Below, piece by piece: positions 33,001 through 46,452 of a stretch of DNA of 64,000 nucleotides. The first letter of the stretch is position 1. Every line of letters starts with the position of its first letter. The notes under the pieces were generated by a model. It was given only the letters and a program-made list of their open reading frames with translations, searched no databases and had not been told where the DNA came from. Position numbers and translations under genes: made by a program. The DNA is from Madurella fahalii. Its lineage: Eukaryota > Ascomycota > Sordariomycetes > Sordariales. Where the stretch lies: NCBI GenBank assembly GCA_029876055.1, contig CM056875.1, positions 6,783,001 through 6,847,000 on the forward strand, written 5' to 3'.

Positions 33001-36000
33001 TCCTGGCGCCGGTAACGGCATCTTGTAGCCGGCCTAACAGGGCCTCTCGACCAACCGACTGGGGGAGCAACGCTTGGCGCCGAGAGAGCTCAGAAAGGTC
33101 TATATGCTTGCAATACGGGGACAAGAGATTGGCAACCTTCAGGCCGACGCCATTCATCGCAGCCAAGTCGAGGAAGTGGGTAGGCTGCAAAGCCGCTAGC
33201 CGTTTTGCCACGGCATGGCCAGGTGTGCGAGCGCTCAGCTTGATCCACGACGGGTCCACGTCTTGTGCATCTTCGCACAAGAACGTAACGCGGACGGATT
33301 TTTCCGTAGCCCGCCGCGACAGGGCCGCGGTAAACGAACGGTCCCTGGCCGAACAGTTGACCAGGATGCTGCTCCCTTGAGCTAAGGTCTGAACCAGTGA
33401 CGCAGCTAGCAGCTCGCTTGTGATGGCGACAATCAAGTGGTTGTCGTCAATGTCGGCGCGGAAATCTTCTGCTGCCGCCAAGGGCAAGGATGCGAGAGGT
33501 ACCGTTGAGCGAGAATTATTTGTCGATAGCAGTACCACGCGACGTCTTAGCGAATCGAACTCCCCGATAGCGAGGAAGAGGAAAGCATCGGGGGCTGCAC
33601 AGAGCGCCATGAGACTTGAATATCTGACTGTTACCGGAGCCTCCCGATAGTCCTTTGTCTTAGCGGGGACCGGGACGTCCTCGACTAGGCGCGTCGGCGA
33701 CGTGGCACTGTTTGAGACGAGGGAAAAGTTCGATGTCGATACGGGAACTGTCTTGGTAATCTCACGCCTGGTGGAGTTTAGCCTGGCGTTCTGGTCGAGA
33801 TTTGGCACGAGGCGAGGAACCAGAAGCTTGCCGTGGTGCAGGAACGTCTCGGGTTCCTTGGACCACATGATCTGCGGCTGATCCCATTCCTCGAGAGCAC
33901 ACTGCCGCAGAAGTTGCTCTGCAATGATATTGGAAGTGGCTCCGTCCACGCTAGTGATATCAAGGGTGTTTATACAGATGTGTGTCGCCTCATTGCTCAG
34001 CGAACGGCAAAAAGCAAGGCTTGCTGCGTGGTAAGGCTCTTCACCCCTGACGGCGCCGCGGGTGACCCACAGGACGTGCCTGGCCAACTCAAAGAGCCGC
34101 TTCAGGCCATCCATCTTGCCGTCGATCATGGACTTGAAAATTGGTGACTCGAGGTCTACGAGGTTGAGGAACGTGCTCATCGGGCTAAGAGCAAGTGCCT
34201 CGGCCTCGGTGGGCAGGCCGCTAAGGATGGTGACATTGCCACAGAAGCGGCTAAGACTGTCGGAAACGTCTTCGGCGATGCGCCAACTATCGATACTCCC
34301 AGTACCGAGAATGACAAGGCTATCAATGAAAATAGGAGGCGAATGTGACGATAGCGGCCGTCGCAGGAAGAGCACTTGGTCATCGATAGCCTGGGCAGCC
34401 ATGACAGAGAAGGGCCAGGGGGAGCCAGAGCCGTCGGTTCTGGGCGTAATGGCGTCAATGCCTCCGAATCCGGTTTTGCGCAGGGCCGAATGCCATATCT
34501 GGGGCGTCGCGGTCGGTGCATACTTGCGGCCGTCGTGAACCCCTAGCCACCAAGCAGGAAGACCGCCCATCATGGTAGTAAACCGGATGGGATCATTGTC
34601 GGTCCGCTCAAGCAATACAAGGTATCCTCCAGGCCTTAGGAGCTGGCGGGTGTTTTCCAATACCTTTTGGAGCGAGGCCGTGGCGTGAAGGGCATTTGAG
34701 GCGACGACGATATCGTATGAATGCGGTTCATACCCCTGAGCTGACACCGCCTGGTCTATATCCAGGGTCTTGAACGTCAGGTCATACTTATATGTTCTGA
34801 AAGCCTCAGCAGCATTCTTGAGAGAGTCTGGCGACGCGTCGGTATACGTATATGAGGGCACCGCACCACCATGGCTCGCAATGGCTCCCAGGATTGCTTC
34901 CGTGGCCGCGCCGGTACCTGCGCCTGATAGATCCTGGGAGTCAGTGCTGACTGCATTGATAACGCATATAAGTAAATCTAGGTACTGAGTACTGACCTAT
35001 TTCCAGAATACGAGCGTGCGGATAACGGTGGGTGATCTGTTTTACCGTATCGGCTAACAGGGAGTAAAATCTTGCACACCCAATGTCCCGGTCGAGGTAG
35101 TGGTCGAGCAGACCATCCGATTCCATATGCTCGAGTATCGTCGTCTGGCCTCGCACAGCTGCCGGGATATTTTCTCCGACGACTGAGATTAATCTGACCA
35201 TGCGCTCGCCCGAGTGTTTGGAGATCAAAGCCTCGATGTCTTCAGTGCTGTCGTTCGCCCATTCGCGTCTCAACGTCGGATGCTGCCCACTCAATGCGCG
35301 AACGAGCGTGTAGTTGACAAAGTCGCGGAGATTCACATGGTGCGGTTGACCGCTGTTCGCCCATTCGTCGTCGCCGATTTCTGACTTCCACTTGCGCACG
35401 TAGTGATATGATATCCTCTCGCAGGCGGTTGCCACCTCTTCCTCATCCGCAGACGGCCGGGCTGAGTCCGCACCGACAAGGAAAGACGCGTCCGGTGCCG
35501 CAACACCGAATTTGGTCGACGTGTACATCCAGCGATCCTCGGCCTCGGTAGCAGGTGCAAAAGGCTTCAGCTCAAGGTCCTCAACCTGGATCATGCCTTG
35601 CTGACCATCCTCGCCAAGTATGTCGATACTCGCCGAGAACAAATCCGAGTTGCTATTCAGGGTGGTGAAAATTGGTACCCGGCACCCTGAGGTCGGCAGG
35701 GCGGTGCAAATCTCTGGATTGACTCGAATTGTCCGGATGCTTGTGGGGACATGCAAAGACCACAGACGTTCGTCTCCCGGCGCCGAGTACGCAAGCATTG
35801 ACGATTGGATAGCAACATCCAGCATGCTCGGATGGACCAGATAAAAGGTCGACTCGTCGTCCGAGTATGCGTAGGCGTCTACGAGGGCAGAGGCGTGGTT
35901 GAGCCTACGTTTCATCGAGGATAGTCCTCTGAACGGGCCAGTGTAGCCGTATCCCAACTTGGAAAAGGCGGCGTAGACACGGTCGGTATCAACTTCGGTC

Positions 36001-39000
36001 ATGTTGTAGTCTTCTACACGGGCCGTCGTGCACGGCAACGCTGCGGGGTCTGGGTCGCCCAGGAGGATCTTGACGGATGCGCTCGCCACGAGGTCAAGGT
36101 CTTGATCCGATCCGCTGCTTGCCGCGGGGCCAGAATAGATTGAGAAAGCAGCCGTGATGGTGTGATCCGAATGGTGCTCGATTGCGGTTAGTGTAGCTAA
36201 AATCTCCACGCCCGAGTCGCCCTCTTCAAATGTAATGGCTCTCGGAATGGCCAGGTTATGCAGTTCAAAGATCTCGACCGCTTGGTCACCCGCAACGATT
36301 CGGCACGCTTCTATTGCCATGGCAACATAACCTGCCGCGGGGAAGACAACAAGACCCTGCAATTGATGACCTTCCAACCACGCGATCTCGGACATCTTGA
36401 GCACGTTTGACCAGCGCATGTCGTGGGCGTTGGATTCCGGAGAGAGAACGCCAAGCAGCTCATGAGGAGCCTGTTTGCGGCCACGGATCTTTCTCGACCT
36501 TCGGGATTCGCTCCAGAACACCCGGCCGTGGTCCCACTGGTAGGATGGCAGATCGACCACGAGTTTAGGGGTGCGTGGTCCCCCGGTCACGGCCCTGTCA
36601 AACGACTGCAAATCGACCGCCTTGCAGCCCAGGAGCGTCCACACGAACCCTAAACACTCCGAGAAAGCCTCGACATCGTCATTTCCACGGCTTAGCACAC
36701 CGGAGTATGGAAGAGGGGTCGGCCGCACATCGGCAATGTTTTGCGTGGCCGGGCCTTTGAGCGCCGGGTGCGGCCCAATCTCGAGGGCGAGGTTAAGCTG
36801 GTCGTCATTGGAAACGGCATTCTTGACGGCATCAGCGAACAAGACTGTGTTGCACATATTGTCTCTCCAATAAATGTCTTGGAGCTCTTGGGTAGGCTCC
36901 ATGACTTTGGCACCAGGGATCACACTCGAATACCAGGTGCAGTTGGTGTCCCGGTCACGATTAACTCGCACGCCACAAGCCCGCAGTGCTTCGACGTATG
37001 GATCGGCACAGGGAAACATGTGGTGGGAGTGATAAGCCGTGTCGACCTTCAGCAGCCTCGCAAAGATCTTCTTCTCGTCAAAGACCTTCTTCGCGTGAAC
37101 AACGGCATCCGCGTCCCCCGACAAAGTTACGCTTGCCGAGGAGTTATGCGCAGCGATGGCCAGCCGACCCTTAAAAGCTTGCAACTCGACAAGCTCCTGT
37201 GCATCCTCCAGAGACGTTCCTACAGCAAGCATGGCGCCTTTCTGGCCGTTTGAGGTGTTGCCGGCTAGTCGCGCGCACACTCCGCGATAATATGCAACGC
37301 GAACGGCATCACGGGCCGAGAGGAAACCAGCAGCGTACGCCGCGGCAATCTCGCCCGAGGAGTGGCCTACTACAGAGGAAAACGTGATACCAGCTGCCCG
37401 CAGGAGGTCAACCAGGACGACTTGTATGGCGGTACACAAAGGCTGTGACAGGGCTGCCTCGGCAATGCGCGATCTATCGGCACCAGCAAGCATCTCCTCA
37501 CGGAGGCTCCATTCCGGCCTATCCGCTGGCGGTAGAGTGGCCAGCGCCTCTTCAAGGTGGTCGATCCTTTCCTGGACGAAGCTCGAGGACCGGATCAACT
37601 GCGCGCCCATCGCTGGCCATTGTGCACCCTGACCGGTGAAGACGCCAAGAATGCGAGGCGCCCCAGGCTTGCCGCTAGATCGGATACCGATTGCCGTACC
37701 GGTGTTTTTCTTGACATTCTCAAGCTTGCTGTCTATCTTAGTGATCAGCTGTTGAATGCTCGACGCAGAGAAAGTCGCTCTGGTGGTGAGTTGGCTCCTG
37801 CGAGTATGCAGAGTCCAGGCCAAGTCGGAAGTGTCAATATCATCACATCGATCCTTGAGGATTTCGGAGTACTGTTGCAAGAGAGCAACCAAGGACGTCT
37901 CTGTAAGAGCCGAGAAGACAAAGGGACTGAAAGAACGCGGCAGCTTGTCGTCGGCACCGGCTTTGGGCCCAGGATGCGCGTACTCCTCCAAAATAGCATG
38001 GGCGTTGGCTCCGCCGAAGCCAAAACTGTTGACGCTGACGCGCCGGGGAACGCCATCGGGGAGCGCCGGCCATTTCGTCAAGGTCGAGGGAACCTGCAAG
38101 CCTTTGTAAAACGGCTCAATCTTGGGGTTCAGACGATTGAAATGGAGGTTCGGGGGGATCAATCCTTTCTGAAGGCTGTTGGAGGCTTTGAGGAAGCCTG
38201 CCAGCCCCGCAGCACCCTCAAGATGGCCAATGATGGTTTTGATGGACCCCACAAAGAGAGGATGGCTACCATCCAAATGGTTATGTCGACCAAGAGCCTC
38301 ATATATGGCGGCAGCCTCCCGGGGGTCTCCGGCTTGGGTGCCAGTCCCGTGCGCCTCAAAGTACTGTGGCCGGTCGTGTGGATTGTTCTCAGGGTCCAAG
38401 CCGGCCCTGGCGTATGTCTGACGGATCAGTGCGGCCTGGGCCTCAGTGCTAGGCACAGTGATGCCGTTCGAGAAACCATCCTGGTTAGCACCAGTCTCGC
38501 GGATGATGCACTCGATATGGTCGCCGTCGGCGATGGCGTCGCTTAACCGCTTCAGGACGACGACGGCCACGCCCTCGCCACGGGCATAACCGTCCGCATC
38601 GGCGTCCCACATGCGCGACCGTCCATTGGGAGAAAGCATTTTCAGCTTGCTCTCACCGATAAACATGTCGTATCCCAGAATGACTTGGGTACCGCATGCC
38701 ACAGATACACGCGACTCGCCATTGCGGAGGGATTGTACGCCCTGGTGAACGGCGATCAAACTCGACGAGCACGCCGTGTCGATGGTCATGCTCGGCCCAT
38801 GCCAGTCGAAGAAGTACGACACTCGGTTCGAGATGATGGCCCGGTTGATCCCCGTAGCGAAGTATTTTGGGAGGGTGTTGGGATCTCGTGTAAGGGTGTC
38901 GTGGTAGTCAACGGCTAGGCACAAAAGCATACTAAGTCAGTCACATAGGACGGCATCGGTTGAGGCTACACGAGGTATGAATCATGTGCTTACTCATGGT

Positions 39001-39393
39001 TCCAACGTAAACAGAGGTGTCTGATCCGCGTAGCCCTTCAAGCGTGTGGCCGCCTGCTTCCAGGGCTTCGTACACCGTCTCGAGGAGGAGGCGTTGTTGG
39101 GGGTCGATTGCTTCGGCCTCGTTGGGGCTGATGTTGAAGAATGCGGCGTCAAAAACACGCACATCTTCGTCGAGAAGGTACGAGTGGCGGACATTTGTCG
39201 ATCCATGTCTGGCACCATCATGGTGGTAGAAACCCGTTGTGCTGAACCGGTCAGGGGTAATCTCGCGAGACAAGTCACGGGGGCGTTCCAGGAGCTTCCA
39301 CAATGAAGAGGGTGAATTGGCACCTCCTGGAAAACGGCACCCGCTGCCTACAACAGCAATAGGCTCTGGGTGCAATGGGGTTGCTTGGGTCAT
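27058..39393 (-). CDS. Hybrid highly-reducing PKS-NRPS megasynthase (KS-AT-DH-MT-ER0-KR-ACP-C-A-PCP-R)
   Basis: Builds a C-methylated, partly reduced polyketide and condenses it with one amino acid. Exons 39393-38994, 38914-34997, 34923-31924 and 31868-27058 join in frame to 4,042 residues, full family length. The ATG at 39393 gives MTQATPLHPEPIAVVGSGCR. Visible sites: KS DTACSSS (Cys about 182), EAHGTGT and GHLEGAAG; AT GHSSGE (Ser about 650); DH His in EGHQLQG and Asp in HPSMLDVAIQ; MT EIGAGTGAAT (about 1440, across an intron); KR FGLSGQIG with catalytic Tyr in SNYVAANGY (about 2290); ACP GIDSL (about 2466); C HHIIMDM (about 2749); A LYTSGSTGTPKG (about 3224); PCP GGNSL (about 3648); terminal reductase GATGNLAKH with Ser in VSTSG and YVASK (about 3876). 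The ER region between MT and KR shows no NADPH motif, so any enoyl reduction would need a trans ER. Confidence 0.97.
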
Positions 39394-41032
39394 GATGGCG
39401 TCTCGGTTCCTAGCCGATCGAGAAGGATCGGAATTAGATGGTAGGATAGTGTTGAACACGCGGCGTCTCCTTGGCTGAACTCGCCTCAGATTTGCTCGAG
39501 GATTCGATGCTCCCAAAAAGATTTAGCAGAAGCGATAGTCGAGTAAGTATATCCACTTCTATTTCAGTCTATATTCCCATGGTCGGGGCTTACACGCCCG
39601 CAATGTCTTCTTTCGGCTTACAGGTAGTGCGACTGTCGGTCCTATTCCTCGGAGCCTCCATTCCTCTACGTCTATCCACCCTGCTTGTGCCCATCCAAGC
39701 CGTCCACTGACATGCCCCTGAACGTTCCAGATGCTTTGCGAAGGTACGCAGAGCACCGAACCTCGATAGCAGGGTCCTTCTGCTTCACTAATGCATAAGA
39801 CGGGGGGATGCACATACAGCAATCGTCAGCCTTTTCAGGGATATCGCCGACGGCAAGATTCCCGCACCACATGGCGCGAAGCCGGGTTGCACCGAAGATG
39901 CGAGCGTCGGCGAAACGAGTATCTGAGCAAAGGGGGTGGGACAAACGGCGCGCCGAAGGTGTGGCTGGGCTTCTGGAACACAATGTTACTCTTCGGCGAT
40001 TTATGACGCAGCTCACTGCCTCATGGAGCGAACGGCTGAGTTACAGGGTCTGCCTCTCCCGTTCTCGCTCTATAATCCGCATTCAGCCGCAATGACATGT
40101 CCGCAACTGCGGGCCGAGTCCCTAGCTGAATGGAGCTGAGGCGTCCGCGAGGTGTCCACGAGGCGTGCGAGACAAGTCACAGGCGACTCTATGCCCCCGA
40201 AATAGTGTAACAAGTTCAGTTGCAGCCTGCATATGCGTGGTACAGTACCAATTTGTGAGAGATTGGAAATCAGACCCTTGCAGTCTTGGCTGTTCTCCAA
40301 ACTCTTGGGATTGGATTTGACAGCCAACGGAGTGCCTAGTGTCTACCACAGCACGCCCTGTCATACCGTCCTTTTGGATCAATGAAACCTCAGCACGTGG
40401 CTGTCGCAAGAACCTGGATCAAAACAACAAGAACCAGGGCCTATGTTTAAACTACCCCAATCCCGGCCGCGAACCGTCAGGTTCCCTCCCCAGACGGAGG
40501 ATAATTACACTATTGATCGAATCTTGGTATTTTGGTGGAAGCCACCATAACGAACACTCCAGTAGCGGCCCTTGCGCTGCGACTCGTCGACTTGGGATCC
40601 GGGCTTGCATTACGAGAAATAAGTAAGGCTTAGATTGCGCGAAATTTTCACTAATCTTCTCCCTCCAGAAGGCACAGGAGGCGCCATCGCGGTACGGACG
40701 CCTCAAGGCGTGACCCAGCCGCTTCAATTGGTGCTTGTTCCAATAATTGTCTGGTGGTGTGTCGGACGGCGCAACGCCACAACTTCCCGAGCAGGTGATC
40801 TCTCTTACCCACCATTTCGTCCGGTCAGGTCAAACTATTGCTTCACTTGAAATGGTAGCGATTCTAGGCATCAGCTCGGGGTTCAGTTCCGTATCGATAC
40901 TGGCAAATTACGTATACTGATGAAGCTTGTGCGAGGTAAAGGTTCTTATATAAACTAGATCTCGCCTGAGCCAGGGACATGTAGTATTATGTGTTGCATG
41001 AGACATGTAGATCACTTCCCAACTGTCCTATC
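39394..41032. promoter_or_regulatory. Divergent promoter region of the PKS-NRPS and BBE-like oxidase genes
   Basis: No gene supported. Seven TCGGC/GCCGA pentamers lie in the 705 bp nearest the PKS-NRPS start: 39413, 39612, 39846, 39907, 39952, 39993 and 40113. A perfect inverted pair TCGG-N7-CCGA lies at 39403-39417, just 10 bp before the start codon, so probably within the 5' leader. The oxidase side has a TATA box at 40947 (listed separately). The region is well placed for joint control of both genes. Confidence 0.45.
40947..40954 (+). promoter_or_regulatory. TATA box of the BBE-like oxidase gene
   Basis: The sequence TATATAAA lies 79 bp before the ATG at 41033, a normal spacing for a fungal core promoter. 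Confidence 0.6.
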
Positions 41033-42795
41033 ATGGCTCCCATTTTCCTTAAGCTTGCAGCGTCCCTGCTTCCGCTGGCGATCAGTGTGTCTTCCCTGTC
41101 TCCCACGTGGCACAATTGGCATTGGCCTCACAGGCCCCGTCCGCCTCACAACCACACCGCACATGCCAGTGACTTTTGCCGCCAGATCAGCCACCAATTT
41201 CCAGGGCTTGTACACTATCCGGGAAGTGCGGGCTATCTTGATTCGCAGACAGACTACTACACAGCCGAGGAGCGAGAGCTCGACCCTGGTTGCGTCTTCA
41301 GGCCCAGGGATACATCCGACGTTTCTCAGTTTGTCAAGCTGGTAGCGTCACGTAGCCGCCATGGCCCTCGTCATGACCGTCACAGACCCAAAAAATACGA
41401 ATTCTCCTTTCGATGCGGAGGCCACAGCTTCTTTGGCGAAGCCGCAAATATGGATGGCGGTGTGACTGTCGATCTGCGCTCGCTGAACTCGTTCAAGTTG
41501 AGTGCCGATAAGAAAACGGCGTCCATCGGCGGCGGCTCGGTGTGGAGCGAAACGGTGTATCCGAACCTCGATCGCCAAAATCTTACTGCGCCTGGCGGCC
41601 GAATCACAGGGGTTGGGGTTGGAGGCTTCTTAACCGGAGGTAATCACTAACCATCCTTTATATATTCAACGAGACAATAGCTCTGACACGACCCATAGGC
41701 GGGCTCAATTTCCTCGGCCGGCGAGATGGTTTCGCCTGTGATAGCGTCCGCGGCTATGAGGTCGTTCTTGGCACCGGAAAAGTTGTTTATGCCTCGGCAG
41801 AGTCGAACCGTGACCTTTGGCTCGCTCTTAAGGGAGGCTCCAACAACTTTGGCATCGTCACTCGTTTTGACATTGCGACATATCCGCAAACTGAGATGTT
41901 GGGGGGGTTCATTTCATTCAATTTTACCGATGATACACTAAAACACCAAGCAAAAGCCATCAGCAGTTACATGGATCCTCGAAACTTCGACCCTTTGGCG
42001 CTCCTAGAGGTAAATTTTGCCTGGTTTGGTGGAGCGTGGCTTCTGTCCGATGCACTTTTCTACCTTGAGCCCAATATGAATCCCACCCCGTTCAAGGACG
42101 TCCTGGCGATTCCTGGCCGGGTGGAAACTAACCTGGCCATTTCACCCGTAACCGGCGTTGTGACAGCGGCCGCAGATCTGGTCCCCAAAACTGTCAACTG
42201 GTGAGCAGCTGCTTTAACAGACGTCTTAAACCCCCATGTATAAATAGCCGCTAATGTCAAAACCTGCTTCCTAGTGCTCTACAACTGACGTACACTTTCA
42301 AAACCGGCGACGCATCGGTTTATTATAGGTTGTTCACCTCACTCCGGGACGGAGTTAACTCATTCCCGGCTGTAGACGGCCTGCTGTTCAACTACTTGGT
42401 GCAGCCACTTCCGACCACAAATGGCACCAACTGTACGTCATGCCGATTTCCACACGCATCCTTCATTGTGCAAATGCTAACATGTGTCGTAAGCCCTTGG
42501 GGTCGAACCCAACAGAAAAGATCTCGTCATTGTGGATTTGGCCGCGGCCTACAATAACGTGGCCGACGATGCCATAGTCATCAACGGCCTGCAGGCAATC
42601 TTTGATCAACATGTGAAGATTCTCAAGGAGGCAGGTCTGTTCCATAAATTCATCTATCTTAACTACGCTGGCGATACCCAAGACCCAATCGGAAGCTACG
42701 GCACCCTGGAGCAGTTGCGGAGAGTTAGCAGGAAGTATGACCCGCAAGGCCTCTTTCAGAAAGCCGTACCCGGGCCTTGGAAACTGTTTAAGTAA
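41033..42795 (+). CDS. Secreted berberine-bridge-enzyme-like FAD oxidase (FAD_binding_4 / BBE)
   Basis: Flavin oxidase of the family that performs oxidative ring closures, dehydrogenations and alcohol oxidations in fungal pathways. It probably enters the secretory route, since the N-terminus (MAPIFLKLAASLLPLAISVS) is a good signal peptide. FAD domain: RCGGHSFFGEAANMDGGVTV, whose His is the usual covalent FAD anchor, then GGRITGVGVGGFLTGGGLNF across the first intron. The substrate domain ends with a BBE C-terminal motif (YLNYAGDTQDPIGSYG and RKYDPQGLF). Model: 41033-41639, 41699-42200, 42275-42432 and 42521-42795, 513 residues. The last acceptor (AAAAG) is poor and the third intron may differ slightly. 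It is divergent from the megasynthase, so likely a direct tailoring step. Confidence 0.9.
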
Positions 42796-43395
42796 TAGAT
42801 GTAGATAGGCGCATGGTTGTGACGTTCGTTTCTGTTCTTCCTATATTTACTCTAATCACTTCAATCTATGAATCGGCATATGAAGCTGGATCCAGATACC
42901 ATTCTAGCAAACCGCGATGTCAGCTCTGAAAATCACTACCTACAGTGCTCTGAGTATTCCGTCCACTTGCACAAATACTGATGTTCCAATCGTTTAGACA
43001 CCTCCATTACAACGTTATATGTGCTGATTTAGTACTACTTATGCGGCTAGTAACACATGCCCCGGATCAGCGGCCTAATTACACGTAATCCTGATAAGTA
43101 AGGTACCTTAGCTTCGCTCTCTATAGGTATACAATACCCTTATAAAACGTACCACAGCCGAAGTTTAACGTCCCTAACTTGAGCTACCTAATCACCGTTA
43201 CATCAAACCGATAGCGGAAACTGTGGAAATTCCATCACTGCCAGTAGAGTATATTTTGCCAGCCCTCACAACCTTTACAATGACCCCAACTAGCTCTGAA
43301 AAGGTCAAACCTAAATGGTAGTTTAAACCCACAATTAAACCCCCCCAAAATAGCCATTTTCTCCGGCTTCACCCAGATTCTTTAGGTCTTCTAGG
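42796..43395. other. Convergent AT-rich spacer
   Basis: Separates the BBE-like oxidase and the Gfo/Idh/MocA gene at their 3' ends. No reading frame or structural signal of note. Confidence 0.6.
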
Positions 43396-44742
43396 TCATC
43401 GGAATGAACTGGTTGGGCGCAGCCCCAGGCCGCTCTTCTCATACGCCATATCGAGCATCCTCATCTGGTTGATTGAGTCCTCTCCGGTGACCCAGTACTG
43501 CGTCTTGCGGCCCTTGATCCGATTCACAAACTGCTCGAGCTGGTGACGATACGACATCCACCAGTCCTGACCGGGCAATCCTGCAAACTCTCCGCCCGCC
43601 TCTTCAAAACTGTAGGCCTTGTGAGAGCTCGACTCGGTCCATTTCTTGATCGGCCGGCGGTCGACCTTGTTGCGGACGACGTATGTGTCCTTGACGTCGA
43701 TGCGGTGCCAGGCGACGGCGTGCATGTAGCCGTGGATCGACACCACTCGCGTTCGGACCTTCTCCTGCGTTTCGGGCAGGGACTTGTCCAGAATGACGAC
43801 CTCCTTGTGCGTCACCGTTGCTTCGGAAGGCTTCCACCAATACCCGGGCCCCCTTAGCGTGGTAGTGGCCTCGCCGATGCCGCCGTTGGGGAAGCGGAAC
43901 TGGGCCCTAAAGTCAATGTCGCACTGGTCGTGGATGCCGTCGCCGAAAACATTTGTGGTGCAACTCAGGCACTCTTCGGGCTCGGCTTGGAAGGCCATGC
44001 GGAGTATGGCGAAGTTGTACGTCCCCAGCGCCATCATGCTGCCGCCTCCGAGTTTGTAATTGAACTCGATGTTGTCCTTGTTTGTGAACCACCACGGAAC
44101 CATGGAATCGGTGTAGATGTGTACCACGTCGGCTGGAGAGACGAATGATAGAAACTTATGGACGGCGGGGTGGAATCGGCTGTGGAAGGCTTCCAGGATG
44201 ATTGGGCCATTCGGCTGGGACAATTCGGGCAGGTTGAACAGGATCTTGGCCTCGGCTTCGGTATTGACGGATGGCTTCTCGACCAAAACATGCTTCCCAG
44301 CGCGAATGGAGCGGACCGCCCATTCGTAATGAAGGCCATTGGGTAGGGGAATGAAAATGGCGTCAATGTTAGGGTCCTCGAGAATTTCTGCAATTCACCA
44401 ATCATTAGAATTAACCAGCCCGCTAAGCTGAGAGGTGTTGGGTAATAAGACGTGCCCTCATAAGTGTCCCTAACCTCGGGGATCCCATGTTTTTTTGCGA
44501 ATTCCTCGGCACGCGCACGATCCCTGGCCGCAATGGCTTGCACAACGACTTCAGGATGCGACCTGGCTGGCGTCATTAACGCCATCGGCCTTTGCAGCGT
44601 TAGCACAACGTAAACACCAGGTGGACGGATATACTCACGCAATTTTAGCAGCACCCAGAATGCCAAACCTGATTGCACCCTCCTTCTTCTCAGCGATGGG
44701 GGGCCCGAAGGCCGTGAAGACACGATTCAGCAGCGCGAACAT
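43396..44742 (-). CDS. Gfo/Idh/MocA-family NAD(P)-dependent oxidoreductase (dihydrodiol/xylose dehydrogenase-like)
   Basis: Cytosolic dehydrogenase with an N-terminal Rossmann fold and a C-terminal alpha/beta substrate domain. The nucleotide motif is RFGILGAAKIA near residue 24. The hallmark EKP (HVLVEKPSVNTEAEA) is present, followed by EAFHSRFHP, with a family His. Exons 44742-44639, 44589-44456 and 44387-43396 give 409 residues. The second junction only works in frame with a GC donor (GCACGT at 44455); no GT site gives the expected EEILEDPNIDAIFIPLP. Fungal relatives include D-xylose 1-dehydrogenase and dihydrodiol dehydrogenase. Between the megasynthase block and the regulator it could redox-tailor the product, but sugar metabolism is equally possible. 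Confidence 0.88.
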
Positions 44743-46452
44743 TTCGCAACTTGGGGGATGATCGTCAGGCACCAGTAGACTGGCATGCGTTCAAGAGCAT
44801 GAACCCAAGAGGCCCAAGGTACGGGTTCGTGATGTTATCTACATGTGATTGCAACCCAGCCTTGAACCCCAAGTCCCCCGGCGCCTGCAGCCTGCAGCTC
44901 GGGACGGGCCAGGTTCTAGGTTCCCAAAGTGGATTTGTAATCCAAGCGGAGGTCGATTCATCCGAGCAAAGCCAATCGAAGCCGGAATAAACCGCCGAAT
45001 GATTGACGACCACTCACCAGACATGTGTAGTACCACCATACATATGCTTTTAAAGGCTGGATCACGGCAAAGAACCATTATATGCTCAAGCCGCACACCA
45101 AGCCCACCGAAGCAGGAGGCATCTATAGTCGGAGGCGGGATATCCCATGGGCGTCGACTCCCTCGAGATGCTTCTGCGAGGAAATTTAGGAATCTGACTC
45201 GGTCCGTGGAACGGGCGGGCGGGGGGTGCGCATATGCTGTCAGAAATGCTGTGCATACAAATATTGTATCGGCAGTGCTTGGCCAAGCTGCCCCGTATGA
45301 CGACTTCAGCGATGCCGAACGAAAAATGAGAGATCTGCTTACTTGAGATCTTCGCCCTAGCGAGGCTGGACCCCCGCCCGCGGGCCGGCGTAACAATACG
45401 CGTTTTTACAATACAAGACTGCGGCTGCGCTGCTGGACAGGGAAGTAATCCTAAGGGGCGTGTGGATAAAAAAAAAAAAAAAAACAATATAGGCATCTTT
45501 GATTTTCATTAGAGTAGGGCCACCAATTAGCTCGCCGCGGTTTTATGCGACACAACCTGCAACCTGCTGCAGCGAATGATCACGCCGTCTCAACCCTACC
45601 TTACGTAGCACCGAGCACTGGGCATGTCTACGGAACATTGCCGATCTTTGTGCAAGTGTGGTTGCAGGCTAGTTATTGCTTACTCGCCCTACTTGCGAGT
45701 GGCAGCCCTCTTCCTTGCATCTCCCTATCTCCCCGTCCCGAACGGCCGGGAAGCGAGAGCGGCTGAGGGCTCAAAGTAAGATGGAGGTTGAAATCTCCGG
45801 CCATCGTATCCAACAAGGTACGAGGACTCAGCCATGATCGGTTCCTGCCGAAAAGAGACATAGCGGAGGTAGCAGCAGCAGCCTCCCACACCCATGGCGC
45901 CACGGCACACCATCACAGCGCTGCTCCAAGCATATCGCAACTCCAGGTTCACGCAGGGCCTACTGGCTTACACAAAGAATCTTGCCAAACGGTTCCATGG
46001 GATCTGAGCCTCCCCTTGGCGTAATGCACGTATGTGGCGATACACCCCCAATCAACGAGCGGTGAAGCCACGCCATACACGTCTTCTACACAAGTCCCGC
46101 CATCCGACACGTGGGACGCTTTCCGGTTTGGACAAGGCCGTCCCCGCTTGGAGTGGATAAACACCACGACCGGAGGGGGTTTCCTACCTAGGTAAAGGAG
46201 AGGCGTTATAAATAGGAGAGCTGTGCTCGCCCAGGCCGTTTATTCGACGATGGCGGGGCGTTACGTTAAGGTTATTCTACCGGACCCTTTGGCGTCTTGG
46301 CTGGCGCGGCTAAGGGACGCACCGTTCCGTTTATGCTTCTTATAAGTCGGTTGGGTCTTTTTTTGTATTCTTGGGCCAGCTCATTGTGAAGCCGTCGGTC
46401 TTTCTTTTTCCGCTTGTTGCCTTGCATGGCTTTGCATGGCTGCCAGCACATC
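44743..46452. other. Intergenic region upstream of the Zn2Cys6 regulator
   Basis: About 1.7 kb without a supportable gene. Contains an A-homopolymer (about 18 nt) ending near 45484 and a TATA box at 46207 (separate entry). Two GCCGA pentamers (about 45642 and 45848). Frames at 44839-45396 are not protein-like. Confidence 0.5.
46207..46214 (+). promoter_or_regulatory. TATA box of the Zn2Cys6 regulator gene
   Basis: TATAAATA lies 246 bp before the chosen ATG at 46453 (219 bp before the alternative at 46426). It implies a leader of about 200 nt. Confidence 0.45.

Noticed and set aside
33000..34400. Functional enoyl reductase domain inside the megasynthase
   Set aside because: The region between MT and KR has the right length, but I see no Gly-rich NADPH motif of an active ER; treated as a degenerate ER.
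37557..38546. 329-codon plus-strand reading frame across the KS/AT region
   Set aside because: Exact antisense shadow of the PKS coding sequence; no domain, no promoter, composition explained by the opposite strand.
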